Shown here: one piece after another, positions 40,334 to 49,994 of the stretch | Position numbering within the stretch: the stretch's first letter is position 1 | Layout of the letters: every line of letters starts with the position of its first letter | Source of the DNA: Solirubrobacter sp963724195 | Lineage (GTDB): Bacteria; Actinomycetota; Thermoleophilia; Solirubrobacterales; Solirubrobacteraceae | NCBI GenBank assembly: GCA_963724195.1 | Contig: CAVRTQ010000005.1 | Coordinates: forward strand, 1 to 64,000 | Direction: 5' to 3' | DNA length: 64,000 nucleotides | Program-made: the position numbers and the translations under genes | The notes under the pieces: generated by a model | What the model saw: the letters and a program-made list of their open reading frames with translations, nothing else | What the model was told of the DNA's origin: nothing | Databases searched by the model: none

Positions 40334-42414
40334 ACTCGCTCCTCGAACGCGCGGCGCCGGACCTGCACGTCCAACCCCCGGAACTCGTCGATCGCCCGCA
40401 CGAGGTGGCCGGAGAAGCGCTGCAGCGCCTCCTCGCCCTTCTCGGGCGTGGCCGTCATCGGGTTGCCGATCACGCCCGTGCGCGAGAACTCGCCGTGGTC
40501 CATCGGGAACGAGAAGTACTGGTAGCCCTCGAACTGCACGTCGGGCGCGCCGTCGGACTTCAGGAAGCTGTCCGGCAGCCATTCGGGCGCCTGTGCGCGG
40601 TCCTCGGCGGCCCGGTCCATCCGCACCAACGCCGCGTTGTGGGCCATCACCTGCGAGGTCTCCAGCTCACTCGCATGCCAGCCGGGCGTCTCCTCCGGCG
40701 GGTTGTCCAGCAGCCCTTCGAGGATGCCGATGTAGCGCTCCGCGTACGGCTTGTAGAGCGCGACCAGCGCGCCCGTCTCGTACTTGATCCGGCGCAGCAG
40801 CGGGTCCAGGACCTTGACGTTGGAGCCGTGCCCGTTGACCAGGATCAGCTTGTTCCACCCGTGGTGGATCAGCGACCGCAGGATGTCGTACAGGACCGCG
40901 TTCAGGGTCGAGGCGCGGAGCGTGATGGTGCCCACGGCGGACTCGGTCTCGCGCATGTGCTGCGGCGAATAGCCGGCCCAGAACGGGGCCGTATAGGGCA
41001 CGTCGGCCTGCTCGGCGGCACGCCGCGCGACCTCCAGCGCCGTGATCGTGTCCGTGCCGAGCGGCAGGTGCGCGCCGTGCTGCTCGCAGGACCCGATCGG
41101 CACCAGGATGATGTCCGACTGCTCCTGGAACCAGGCGATGTCCGGCGGCGCCAGATCCATGATGCAGTGGGAAACGGGGCGGTAATCAGGCATACGGCAA
41201 GCTCCGACGAGGGCGAGGTAACGGGTGGCGACCACGTCGGCGAAGTCGTGGTCGTCGACATGGGCGTCGACGGCTTCGAACGGGATGTCGGTGCGCAAGG
41301 CGCTGGACAGCGCGTCGAGGAAGGCGGAGTCGGCCTCGGGGTCCCAGAGGTCGCCGCCCTCGGCGTCGGCCAGCGAGAACCCGCGCAGCGGCGCGACGAC
41401 GTGTACGGGCCCGGTGGCGCCGTTCAGGCGCTCGGCGACGATGGCGCCGAGCTCGGCCTCCTCGTCGCGATCCAGCCGCACGAGCGTCATCACCGGGTTG
41501 TGGAAGTAGGTCTTGCGGGCGCGGTACTGCAGCGGCAGCGCCTCGCGCGGGCCCTGGTTGAAGAAGTCCACGCAGCCGGGGACGACGACCTGGGGGAGGC
41601 CGAGCCGGCCGGCGACCGTGAGCCGCTCCGGGCCGGTCGCGTGCATGCCGTCCTTCAAGGAGTTGGCGACCTCGGACAACGTGTAGTCGACCACGCCCTG
41701 CAGCGCGCCCTCCTCGCACAGGTGCTCCATCGCGGGCCCGCCGACGCCGTTGGCGTGGAAGATCACGGGCTCGTGGCCGGCGCGCACCAGGTGCTCGCGC
41801 AGCCGCATCACGCCCGGCGTGGTCTGGCCCAGCATCGTCACCCCGACGCAGTGCTCGCCCAATGTCCCGAGTGCCGAGCCCGCGTCGTGCACCATCCCGG
41901 CCATCGCGGCGGCGGCGTTGTCGAAGATCGGCCGCGAGATGCCGTTCAGGCCGAGGATGTCGACGACGGAGTGCATCACGCAGACGTCGCTCTCGCCGAC
42001 GAAGGCCGCGAACGTGCGGCGCCCGCTCGCGCTCGGCGACACGAGCAGCTTCGGGACGCCGACCGGCAGGGCCTGCATCGCCGCCGCGCCCAGCAACGCG
42101 CCCTCGGCGCCGCCCAGGCACAGCACGCCGTGCACGCGCCCTTCGGCGAACAGGCGCACCACGAGCGCGCGGACACCGTCCACCATCAGCGACACGGCCG
42201 CGCCGCGCGAACCCGCCGCCTGCACGCCGGCCAACGTATGGCCGCCGGCCGCGGCCACCTCCTCCCGGCCGATGTCGGCCGCGCACCCCGGCTCGCCCAG
42301 GATGCCGCTGTCGATCACCACCGCCTCCACGCGCAGCGCCTGCAGGCGCTCGCGCACGTACGCGATCTCGTCGCCCTTGGTATCGAGGGTGCCGATGAGG
42401 GCGACGGCGGGCAT
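40330..42414 (-). CDS. Tm-1-like ATP-binding domain fused to a creatininase-family domain
   Basis: 694 residues. Residues 1-400 are UPF0261/Tm-1-like (VALIGTLDTKGDEIAYVRER, VLCLGGAEGALLGAAAMQAL, VPGCVDFFNQGP). Residues about 410-694 are a creatininase-type metal amidohydrolase (VPIGSCEQHGAHLPLGTDT, ILVNGHGSN, GWHASELETS), with the metal ligands Glu, His, Asp and Glu in place. An internal ATG near 41193 has GGAG eight bases before it at the domain junction, so the two halves may be separate coupled genes joined by a lost stop. The ATG overlaps the epimerase stop. The reaction in this pathway is unknown. Confidence 0.85.
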   Translation of the reverse strand: MPAVALIGTLDTKGDEIAYVRERLQALRVEAVVIDSGILGEPGCAADIGREEVAAAGGHTLAGVQAAGSRGAAVSLMVDGVRALVVRLFAEGRVHGVLCLGGAEGALLGAAAMQALPVGVPKLLVSPSASGRRTFAAFVGESDVCVMHSVVDILGLNGISRPIFDNAAAAMAGMVHDAGSALGTLGEHCVGVTMLGQTTPGVMRLREHLVRAGHEPVIFHANGVGGPAMEHLCEEGALQGVVDYTLSEVANSLKDGMHATGPERLTVAGRLGLPQVVVPGCVDFFNQGPREALPLQYRARKTYFHNPVMTLVRLDRDEEAELGAIVAERLNGATGPVHVVAPLRGFSLADAEGGDLWDPEADSAFLDALSSALRTDIPFEAVDAHVDDHDFADVVATRYLALVGACRMPDYRPVSHCIMDLAPPDIAWFQEQSDIILVPIGSCEQHGAHLPLGTDTITALEVARRAAEQADVPYTAPFWAGYSPQHMRETESAVGTITLRASTLNAVLYDILRSLIHHGWNKLILVNGHGSNVKVLDPLLRRIKYETGALVALYKPYAERYIGILEGLLDNPPEETPGWHASELETSQVMAHNAALVRMDRAAEDRAQAPEWLPDSFLKSDGAPDVQFEGYQYFSFPMDHGEFSRTGVIGNPMTATPEKGEEALQRFSGHLVRAIDEFRGLDVQVRRRAFEERV

Positions 42415-43322
42415 CAGACGGTGGACGGGCTCTCCGCCAAGGCGGCGCGCAGGTGGTCGATGCTCTCCTGCGTGTAGCGGTCGTAGTAGACCTCCGGCAC
42501 GGCACCCGTCGCGTGGTCGCGCAGGAACTTCTCCATCGCGGGGCCGCCGCCGGCCTCGGACGCGTCGCCGATCTCGCGGTCGGAGATGGCGCTGCGGTCC
42601 AGCGAGGCGACGAACTCGGCCGTCATGTGCCCCTCGTAGCCGATCGTCTGCAGCGCGCCCACGATCGCCGTCCAGTCGAGCGCGCCGTGGCCGGGAGGCA
42701 TGCGGTTGTTGTCGGCCACGTGGAAGTCCACGAGCCGGTCACCGGCGAGGTGGATGGCCTCGATCAGGTCGGATTCCTCGATGTTCATGTGGAACGTGTC
42801 GAGGGCGACGCCGCAGTCGCCGCCGACGGCGTCGGCCAGCGCCAGCGCCTGCTCGCAGCGGTTCAGGAAGTACGTCTCGAACCGGTTGAGCGGCTCCAGC
42901 CCGATCCGCACGCCGACCGTCTCGGCGTGCGCCTGGCACTCCCGCAGCGCCTCCACGCACCAGCGCCACTCGTCCGCGGGCGAGCCCATCGGCGTGATCT
43001 TGCCCACCGTGGACGGCACCACCGTCACGATCTGGCCACCGAGCTCGGACACGAACGTCAGGCAGTCCTTGACGTACTCGACGCTGCCGAGCCGCATGTA
43101 GCGGTCCTCGTGACACAGGTCGCGCGCGCCCATCATCAGCGTCACCGCGCCCCAGCACTCGAGCCCGTGCTCCTCCAGCAGGCTGCGCACATGGGCCACG
43201 TCGTACTGCTCCGGCTCGCCCGAGATCTCGATCCCGTCGTAGCCCAGTCGCGCGAGCCGATCGATCGTGCGCTCGATCGGTTCGGGCCGCATCCAGTTGT
43301 GCATCGACACCTTGATCGCCAC
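42414..43322 (-). CDS. Ketose 3-epimerase-like sugar isomerase/epimerase
   Basis: 302 residues, TIM barrel close to the D-psicose/D-tagatose 3-epimerase group: IGLEPLNRFETYFLN (catalytic Glu), VALDTFHMNIEE (metal Asp and His region), LVDFHVADNNRMPPGHGALD then W (His), and MTAEFVA (second catalytic Glu). It would invert C-3 of a free ketose through an enediolate. Its presence with xylulokinase supports a pathway from an uncommon pentose or hexose to a phosphorylated ketose. Confidence 0.9.
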   Translation of the reverse strand: MAIKVSMHNWMRPEPIERTIDRLARLGYDGIEISGEPEQYDVAHVRSLLEEHGLECWGAVTLMMGARDLCHEDRYMRLGSVEYVKDCLTFVSELGGQIVTVVPSTVGKITPMGSPADEWRWCVEALRECQAHAETVGVRIGLEPLNRFETYFLNRCEQALALADAVGGDCGVALDTFHMNIEESDLIEAIHLAGDRLVDFHVADNNRMPPGHGALDWTAIVGALQTIGYEGHMTAEFVASLDRSAISDREIGDASEAGGGPAMEKFLRDHATGAVPEVYYDRYTQESIDHLRAALAESPSTV

Positions 43323-43355
43323 TGTTTCCTCTCCTCCTCCGGCGCGGCCTTCTCC

Positions 43356-44784
43356 TCAGAGGCCGAGCTTGCCGGGATTCATGATGCCGAGAGGATCTAA
43401 CGCGGACTTCACCGAGCGCAAGGCCTGGAAGCCAGGTCCGTGTTGCGCGGGCATGAACGGCGCCAGTTTCAGGCCCACGCCGTGGTGGTCGTTCATGACG
43501 CCTCCGGCGGCCAGGACGGCGGTCACGCCGTCGGCCCAGACCCGGTCATGCAGCACGAGCGGGTTCGCTCCCGCCATCGGGAATCAGGAAGCGGGCGTAG
43601 ATCATCGTGCCCCAGCGGTACCAGTGCGAGAAGTGCATCCGCAGCTGGAGCCCTTCGGGCGCGTAGCGGTCGCGGACGGCGGTCTTGAGCGCCTGATGGA
43701 CGGCGTGGATGCGCGCGTAGGAGGCGACGACGTCGATCGTGCCCCAGATCGACGGCAGCTCCGGGTGATGGGGCGGCTTGTAGAAGTCGTAGCGGCGGTC
43801 CCACCACGTCTCGGCGAGTGCCGGATCGAGCTCGCGCGCGCCCTCCGAGCGCGCGAGCTCGATGGTGGCGGCGCGCTCGGCGGCCACGAGCCGGCTCTCT
43901 CCCCCCTCGAAGACGACGATCGCCATCACCCCGTCCAGTGGGACGCCCAGCACGGGGGAGAGCGTGCGGCGCGTGCCCTCCTCGTCGTACATGCGGATGA
44001 CCGACGGCCGGTTGCCGCGCGCCAGCGCGGTCCGGAACGCGGTCACGCCCGCCTCGACGGTCGGGAAGTGCAGGGTGACGAAGCTGCGCTCGGCCGGGAG
44101 CGGGACGACCTCGAGCGTGGCGCGGGTGATGATCCCGAGCGTGCCTTCCGAGCCGACGAAGAGCTGCGTGAGGTCCGGGCCGACGGCGTGCCGCGGGGCG
44201 GGGACGCTGTCGAACAGCGTGCCGTTCGGGAGCGCGACGCGCAGCCCGAGCACGAGGTCCTCGATCTTGCCGTAGCGGGTGGAGAGCACGCCCGAGCCGC
44301 GGGCGGCCACGTAGCCGCCGACGGTGGCCCACTCCGAGCTGGCCGGGTAGTGCGGCAGCATCAGCCCACGCGCGTTGAGCGTCCGCTCCAGCACGTTGCC
44401 GTTGACGCCCGCCTGCGCCGTGACGGTCATCGAGACGTCGTCGATCTCGACGATCGTGTCCAGCCCGCGCAGGTCCACGACGAGCCCGCCGTTGATCGCC
44501 ACCGCGCCGCCCTGGGTGCCCGAGCCGCCGCCCCAGGCGACGACGGGCACGCGGTGCTCGGAGGCGATCCGCAGGATGCTGGCCACGTCCTCCTCACGCC
44601 GCGGCACGGCGACCACGTCCGGCCGGCCCAGCGGCGTGCCGGCGGCGCGCGCGTGGATGGCGGGCCAATACGTGTCGGCCGTGTAGGCGTCAAGCTGTGC
44701 GTCCTCGGTGAGGACGGCGTCCGCTCCGAGGATCGCCGCAAGGGCGGGTGCAAGCTCGACCAGCTGCGTAACAGAAGACTTCAT
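43356..44784 (-). CDS. FAD-binding oxidase/dehydrogenase (FAD_binding_4 type; one frameshift)
   Basis: First gene of the operon. PCMH-type FAD domain: VVAWGGGSGTQGGAVAINGG, GYVAARGSGVLSTRYGKIED and FVGSEGTLGIITRATLEVVP. The C-terminal cap has FSHWYRWGTMIYARF and ends ALDPLGIMNPGKLGL. It resembles D-lactate/glycolate dehydrogenases and alkylglycerone-phosphate synthase; in a sugar operon, oxidation of a sugar acid or polyol is the likelier role. One base change near 43570 joins the two parts. About 475 residues. Confidence 0.88.
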
Positions 44785-44787
44785 CTA

Positions 44788-44826
44788 TTGACAGGCAAGC
44801 TTGCATTAGCCTTCAATTGCTGTCAA
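44788..44826. promoter_or_regulatory. Symmetric divergent promoter/operator of the carbohydrate operon and xylulokinase
   Basis: TTGACAG (44788-44794) and CTGTCAA (44820-44826) form an inverted repeat between the two divergent starts, each a consensus -35 box facing its own gene. The perfect palindrome GCAAGCTTGC (44795-44804) lies between them and overlaps both promoter spacers; it could be the DeoR or ROK operator. The -10 boxes are weak. Confidence 0.6.
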
Positions 44827-44831
44827 GCCAA

Positions 44832-46264
44832 ATGTCATCAATCCTTCATAACCCGTCACGCACCGCGATCGGCATCGATGTCGGTACGTCCGCGGTCAAG
44901 GTCATCGCCGTCGCCGAAGATGGCGAAGTGCTCGAGCGCCGCGAAGTCGCGTACCCGCTCTCGACGCCCAAACCCGGATGGTCCGAGCAGAACCCCGACG
45001 ACTGGTGGGCGGCCACCGAGCAGGCGCTCGAAGGGCTGACCGACGGCGTCGCCGGCATCGGCCTCTCCGGCCAGATGCACGGGCTCGTCACGCTCGATTC
45101 CAGCGATCGCCCGATCCGTCCGGCGATCCTGTGGAACGACCAGCGCACCGCGGCCGAGTGCGAGGAGATCGAGGCGAAGGTCGGCTTCGACCGGCTGGTC
45201 GAGCTCACCGGCAACCGCGCGCTCACCGGCTTCACCGCGCCCAAGCTGCTGTGGCTGCGCAAGCACGAGCCGGACAACTACGCCCGGATCGCGCACGTGA
45301 TGCTGCCCAAGGACTACGTGCGGCTCAAGCTCACCGGCGAGCGGGCGATCGACGTCGCCGACGCGTCGGGCACGCTGCTGCTCGACGTGGCCAAGCGCCG
45401 CTGGAGCGACGAGGTGCTGCGGACGCTGGAGATCGATCCGGCGTGGCTGCCGACCGTGCTCGAGTCGCCGGAGGTGAGCGGCCGGACGAGCGCCGGCATC
45501 GCCGTGGCGGCGGGCGCGGGCGACCAGGCCGCGGGCGGCCTCGGCGTCGGCGTGGACCGGCCCGGCCCGCTCTCCGTCGCGATGGGGACGTCCGGCGTGG
45601 TGTTCGCCGCGCTGCCGGAGTACCGGGCCGATCCGCAGGCCCGCGTGCACGCCTTCTGCCACGCCGTGCCCGGCGCCTGGCACCAGATGGGCGTGATGCT
45701 GTCCGCCGCCGGCTCGCTGGCGTGGCTGCGGGGCGTCGTCGGCGGGGAGTTCTCCGGACTCGTGGACGAGGCCGCGGCGTGGGGGCCCGGCACGGACGGG
45801 CTCACGTTCCTGCCCTACCTCACCGGCGAACGCACGCCGCACGCCGACCCCGACGCCCGCGGCTCGTTCACCGGCCTGGAGATCCGCCACAACCGCGGCG
45901 CGCTCACCCGCGCCGTGCTCGAAGGCGTCGCCTGCGGCCTGCGCGACTCGTTCGACCTGGTCGGCGGTGGCGAGCGGGGCCGGGTCTCCGGCGGCGGCGC
46001 GCGCAGCGAGCTGTGGCTGCAGATCGTCGCCTCGGTGCTGGAGATCCCGCTCGAGCGGCTCGCGGTCGAGGAGGGCGCGGCGTACGGCGCCGCCTTGCTC
46101 GGCGGCGTGGCCGGGGGTTTGTGGGATGACGTCCACGAAGCCGTCGGTGCGTGCGTCCACACGCATTCCGAAGTGGAACCCGGTCGCCGGAATGGATCGA
46201 GCCCTACCGCGAGCTGCGGCAGCGCTACCGCGCGCTCTACCCGGCCCTATCGACTAAGGACTAG
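44832..46264 (+). CDS. xylB: Xylulokinase (FGGY family; one frameshift at the end)
   Basis: About 477 residues. FGGY kinase landmarks: IGIDVGTSAVKVIAVAEDGE, GWSEQNPDDWW, GIGLSGQMHGLVTLD, ILWNDQRTAAECEEIE, LPYLTGERTPHADPDARGSF and GGGARSELWLQIVASVLEIP. GLSGQMHG is characteristic of xylulokinases. It phosphorylates D-xylulose or a related ketose. One extra base near 46180 displaces the last 28 codons; the natural end is YRALYPALSTKD with TAG at 46262. I chose ATG 44832 (MSSILHNPS). Confidence 0.93.
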
Positions 46265-46334
46265 TTGACACGAGATTGTCAGACAGTGTTTAGTTGCTAG
46301 GCCGGACCAATTGAGGGTCACGAGGGGAGAGTTC

Positions 46335-49300
46335 GTGTATAGGAGAGTCGCTACCGCGGTTGCGGTAGGCGTTGCGCTGGCTGGGACGCCAAGCGCCGCG
46401 CACGCGCAGGACACCGCCGCGCCCGTCCTGGCGCCGGCTACGTTCGCCGCCACGCCGGGCGGGAACAACAATTGGCGCCTCGTCGCGCCGCAGACGCTGA
46501 ATCTGTCAGCGACGGATGACGTCGCCGTGTCCAAGTTCCAGTACTCGCTCGACGGCGGGGCGACGTACATCGACGTCCCGGTCACCGCGGGCCCGTCGGC
46601 CACGGCCGCCGTCCCGCTGTCGCAGGAAGGCAACACGACCGTGCGCCTGCGTGCGGTGGACAGCGCGGGCAAGTCGTCCCGCGGCGCGTCCGCCAGCACG
46701 ACGCTGGCCGCGGCCGCCGCGACCGGCGCGACCGGCGGTCCGCCTGACGAGCACCACCGGCCGCGGTGCCGGGCGACGAGCTGTTGATCGACACGGGCGC
46801 CGGCCAGGAGACGGCCACGATCGCGACGATCGTCACGCCGGCACCCGCCGCGCCTGCTCCCAACGTCACGCTCACCGCGCCGCTGACGAAGGACCACGCC
46901 GCCGCCGCCGCGGTGGTCGGTACCCAGCTCTATTCCACGATCGCGCTGCTGATCGACACCAAGGGCCCGGTCGCCACGTGGGGCACCGCGGCATCCACGC
47001 TGAGCGCGGCCGCCGCCCCCGGGGCCACCGGCATCCGGCTCGCGAGCGTGACGGGCCGCGACGGCCGGCGAGACGCTCCAGATCGACCAGGGTCCGAACG
47101 CCGAGACCGTCAAGGTCGCCAGCCGTCGACGCCGCCGCCGTCGCACCGGCGCCGAACATCGCGCTTCACCAGCGCGCTGCACGCGCTCGCACCTGTCCGG
47201 CGCCGCGGCGTACGTGCCGCAGATCGTCGACGGCAAGATCCTGCAGTCGCAGACGCTCACGCCGCTGCGCACCGATCCGCGCCTGCGTGACCCGAGCGAC
47301 ACCGTCAGCACCGGCGCGGGCGGCTCCGCCCCGCGGCGGATGACGCTCGACGGCACGTTCATGGTGCCCAAGACGATCGACGTCAACCGGCTGACGGTGG
47401 GCAAGCACACCACGACCGTCTCGCTCCAGGACACCGCCGGCCAGACGTCCAAGTACGTCAACACGTTCGTCGTGACGACGTCCTTCGCGGACCTCGCGAC
47501 GGTGATCGACCAGTACGCCAACAACGCGCTGCGCACCACGCTCAACGGCGCGCAGGCCGTCGGCGCCACGGGCCTGCGGCTCCAGAGCCCGGTCGGCTTC
47601 CGCGCCGGCCAGGAGATCGTCGTCGGCACGGGCGACACCGCCGAGACCGTGACGATCGCCAAGGCGCTGAGCACGCCGCCGACGCTGAACACGACGCTGA
47701 GCGCGCCCGCCACGGCGGGCGCGACGCAGGTCCGCCTCGCGAGCTACTCCACGGAGTCGCTCACGGGCCCGAACCCGCCGAGCACCAACGGCCCGATCGC
47801 GGGCCAGCCGATCGTGCTCGACAACGGCGCCAACCAGGAGGTCGTGTACGTCAAGCGGCAGATCACGCCGCTGCCGGCCGCCCCGGCGCCGAACGTCGAG
47901 CTGACCGCGCCGCTGGCCAAGGACCACGCTGCCGGCACGGCGACGAACCTCAACAACGTCATCCTCGCCTCGCCGCTGACGAAGGCGCAGGCGACGGGCG
48001 CGGCGGTCGCCGACCCGCAGCCGCTGATCACCGCCGCGAAGGCGACCGAGCTGCGCACGCTGCTCGCCGACGCCAAGACCAAGGCCGACGCGGGCGACTC
48101 CGCGGCGGCGATCACGGCGCTGGAGGCGTTCAACGCGGCGGCTGCGGTCTCGCGTCCGCTCGCAGAGCGCCGGTGAGGCGCTGATCGCGCAACTCCGCGG
48201 CACGCCGGTCGACACCTCCGGCACGGGCGTCACGGTCGAAGGGGCCGAGGACGGCGTCCAGGCGATCCGGACCTACTACAACCCGAGCCCGTTCCAGGCC
48301 AACCCGTTCGCCACCTACAAGATCCTCGTCAGTGGCCGCGCGGGCGGCTTCCGCCACCAGTCGATCGTCGACTTCCACGCGATGTTCCAGCAGCTCGGCA
48401 TGACGAACGGCTTCGACGTCGAGATCTGGGACCCGAACATCGGTGCCTCGCCGGGCCGTCAGGCGCCCGCCGGCGTCTCGCTGCCCACGAGCCCGTTCCT
48501 GGACTGGGAACAGCTCAAGCAGTACAAGACGGTCGTCTTCAACTCGACCGTCGGCATCAACGGCTCCGCGACGGTCAACGCGGTCGAGTTCGCCAACCTG
48601 CAGCGGTTCGTCCGTGAGGGCGGCGGCGTCATCGCGATCCACGGCGGCGTCGACTCGATGCAGAACGTGCCGTGGTTCATGGACCTCGTCGGCGCCGGCT
48701 TCACCAACCACGGCAGCAACTCGGGCGGCATCCTGATCGAGACCGAGTCCGGCGGTCACGTCGAGCTCGTCAACGCCGATCCGGCCCACTCGACGACGCA
48801 GTCCATGCCGCTGCGCTTCTTCACGGTCGAGGAGCTCTACAACACCAACCGCAACCCGGCCGAGCTCGGCATCGTGCATCCGCTGATGTACGAGAACGAG
48901 GACTCGCTGGTCGGCCAGCTCGGGTACGGCGCCGGCGCGCTGCACAACAGCGACCGGCACTCGATGACCTGGTGCCGGAACTTCGACGGCGGCCGCTCGT
49001 TCACCACCACCCTCGGCCACAACTGGCAGTTCACGACCCAGACGTGGTGGCGCGACATGCTGCTCAACGCGGTCCAGTGGACGGCCGGGCAGGAGTACAG
49101 CAACTGCGTCACGTTCAACGAGGTCAAGGACCTGCTGGACGAGGCGGCCGCCGACGGCAACGTGACCGCTGCGGGCAAGACCGCCCTCAGCACCGCGCTG
49201 GCGAGCGCCGACGCGGCCTACCGCGCCGACGACTTCGCGGGCGCGGCCGCTCACGCCCGGACGTTCGTCGCCGAGGCCAAGCGCCTGGCCAACGCCGGCG

Positions 49301-49848
49301 CCGACAGTGGGGCCGCGCTGCTCGAGATCCAGTCCAAGGGCGCCGAGCTCGTGGGCTGGATGAGCGGCAACGAAGCCGCACCGCCCACGCCGACGCTGCA
49401 GGGCGAGCCGGCGACCGGGACCGTCAGCGGCAGCGTGCCGGCGACGCTCGGGCTCTCGCTGGGCACGCCGGCCGCGTTCGGCGCGTTCACGCCGGGTCTC
49501 GCCAAGACGTACACGGCGAGCTCGTCGGCGAACGTCATCTCCACCGCCGGTGACGCGCGCCTGAGCGTCTCCGACGCATCCGCCAACGCGACGGGCCGTC
49601 TGGTCAACGGCGCGTTCTCGCTCGCAGCCCCGCTGCAGGCGAAGGCGACCAGCGCGGGCGGGACGGGCGCGGCGTTCGCCGCGGTCGCCGGCTCGAGCGC
49701 GCCGACAACCCTGCTCACGTACAGCGCGCCGGTGTCCAACGACGCCGTGACGCTGAGCTTCGAGCAGGCGATCGGGCAGAACGAGGCGCTTCGCACCGGC
49801 GCCTACAGCAAGGCGCTGACGTTCACGTTGTCGACCACGACTCCGTAG
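46335..49848 (+). CDS. Large exported ThuA-domain protein with beta repeats and WxL-like C-terminal domain (frameshifted)
   Basis: GTG start after AGGGGAGAG; signal peptide MYRRVATAVAVGVALAGTPS then AAHAQD. An Ig-like domain (LSATDDVAVSKFQYSLDGGA) follows. Four beta modules come next, such as GATGLRLQSPVGFRAGQEIV and APNVELTAPLAKDHAAGTA. A ThuA-like domain follows (FRHQSIVDFHAMFQQLG, FVREGGGVIAIHGGVDS, MTWCRNFDGGRSFTTTLGHN), a glutamine-amidotransferase-like fold seen in trehalose/sugar-utilisation proteins. A helical segment and the shared domain close it, ending YSKALTFTLSTTTP. Frame changes near 46750, 47065, 47125, 47190 and 48165 break the 5-prime half only; the last 1.6 kb is intact. 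It may act on or bind sugars for the neighbouring operon. Confidence 0.8.
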
Positions 49849-49856
49849 ACGTGCGC

Positions 49857-49890
49857 CCGCCGCGACGATCGTTCAGGGTCGTCGCGGCGG
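49857..49890 (+). terminator. Strong hairpin after the ThuA gene
   Basis: Perfect 12-bp stem CCGCCGCGACGA / TCGTCGCGGCGG with a 10-base loop, nine bases past the TAG. Likely terminator of the large exported protein gene; no T tract follows, which is common in GC-rich genomes. Confidence 0.65.
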
Positions 49891-49910
49891 CCGCCTTGCT
49901 GGGCCCGAGC

Positions 49911-49945
49911 GGCGGCGGCGACGACGGGGGGTCGTCGCCGCCGCC
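49911..49945 (+). terminator. Second tandem hairpin
   Basis: Perfect 15-bp stem GGCGGCGGCGACGAC / GTCGTCGCCGCCGCC around GGGGG, 20 bases after the first hairpin. Probably a back-up terminator insulating the ROK repressor gene. Confidence 0.55.
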
Positions 49946-49994
49946 GGTGGGCGAACGCTGATGACCGTGCTCCGTCGATACGGTTACACGCCTC

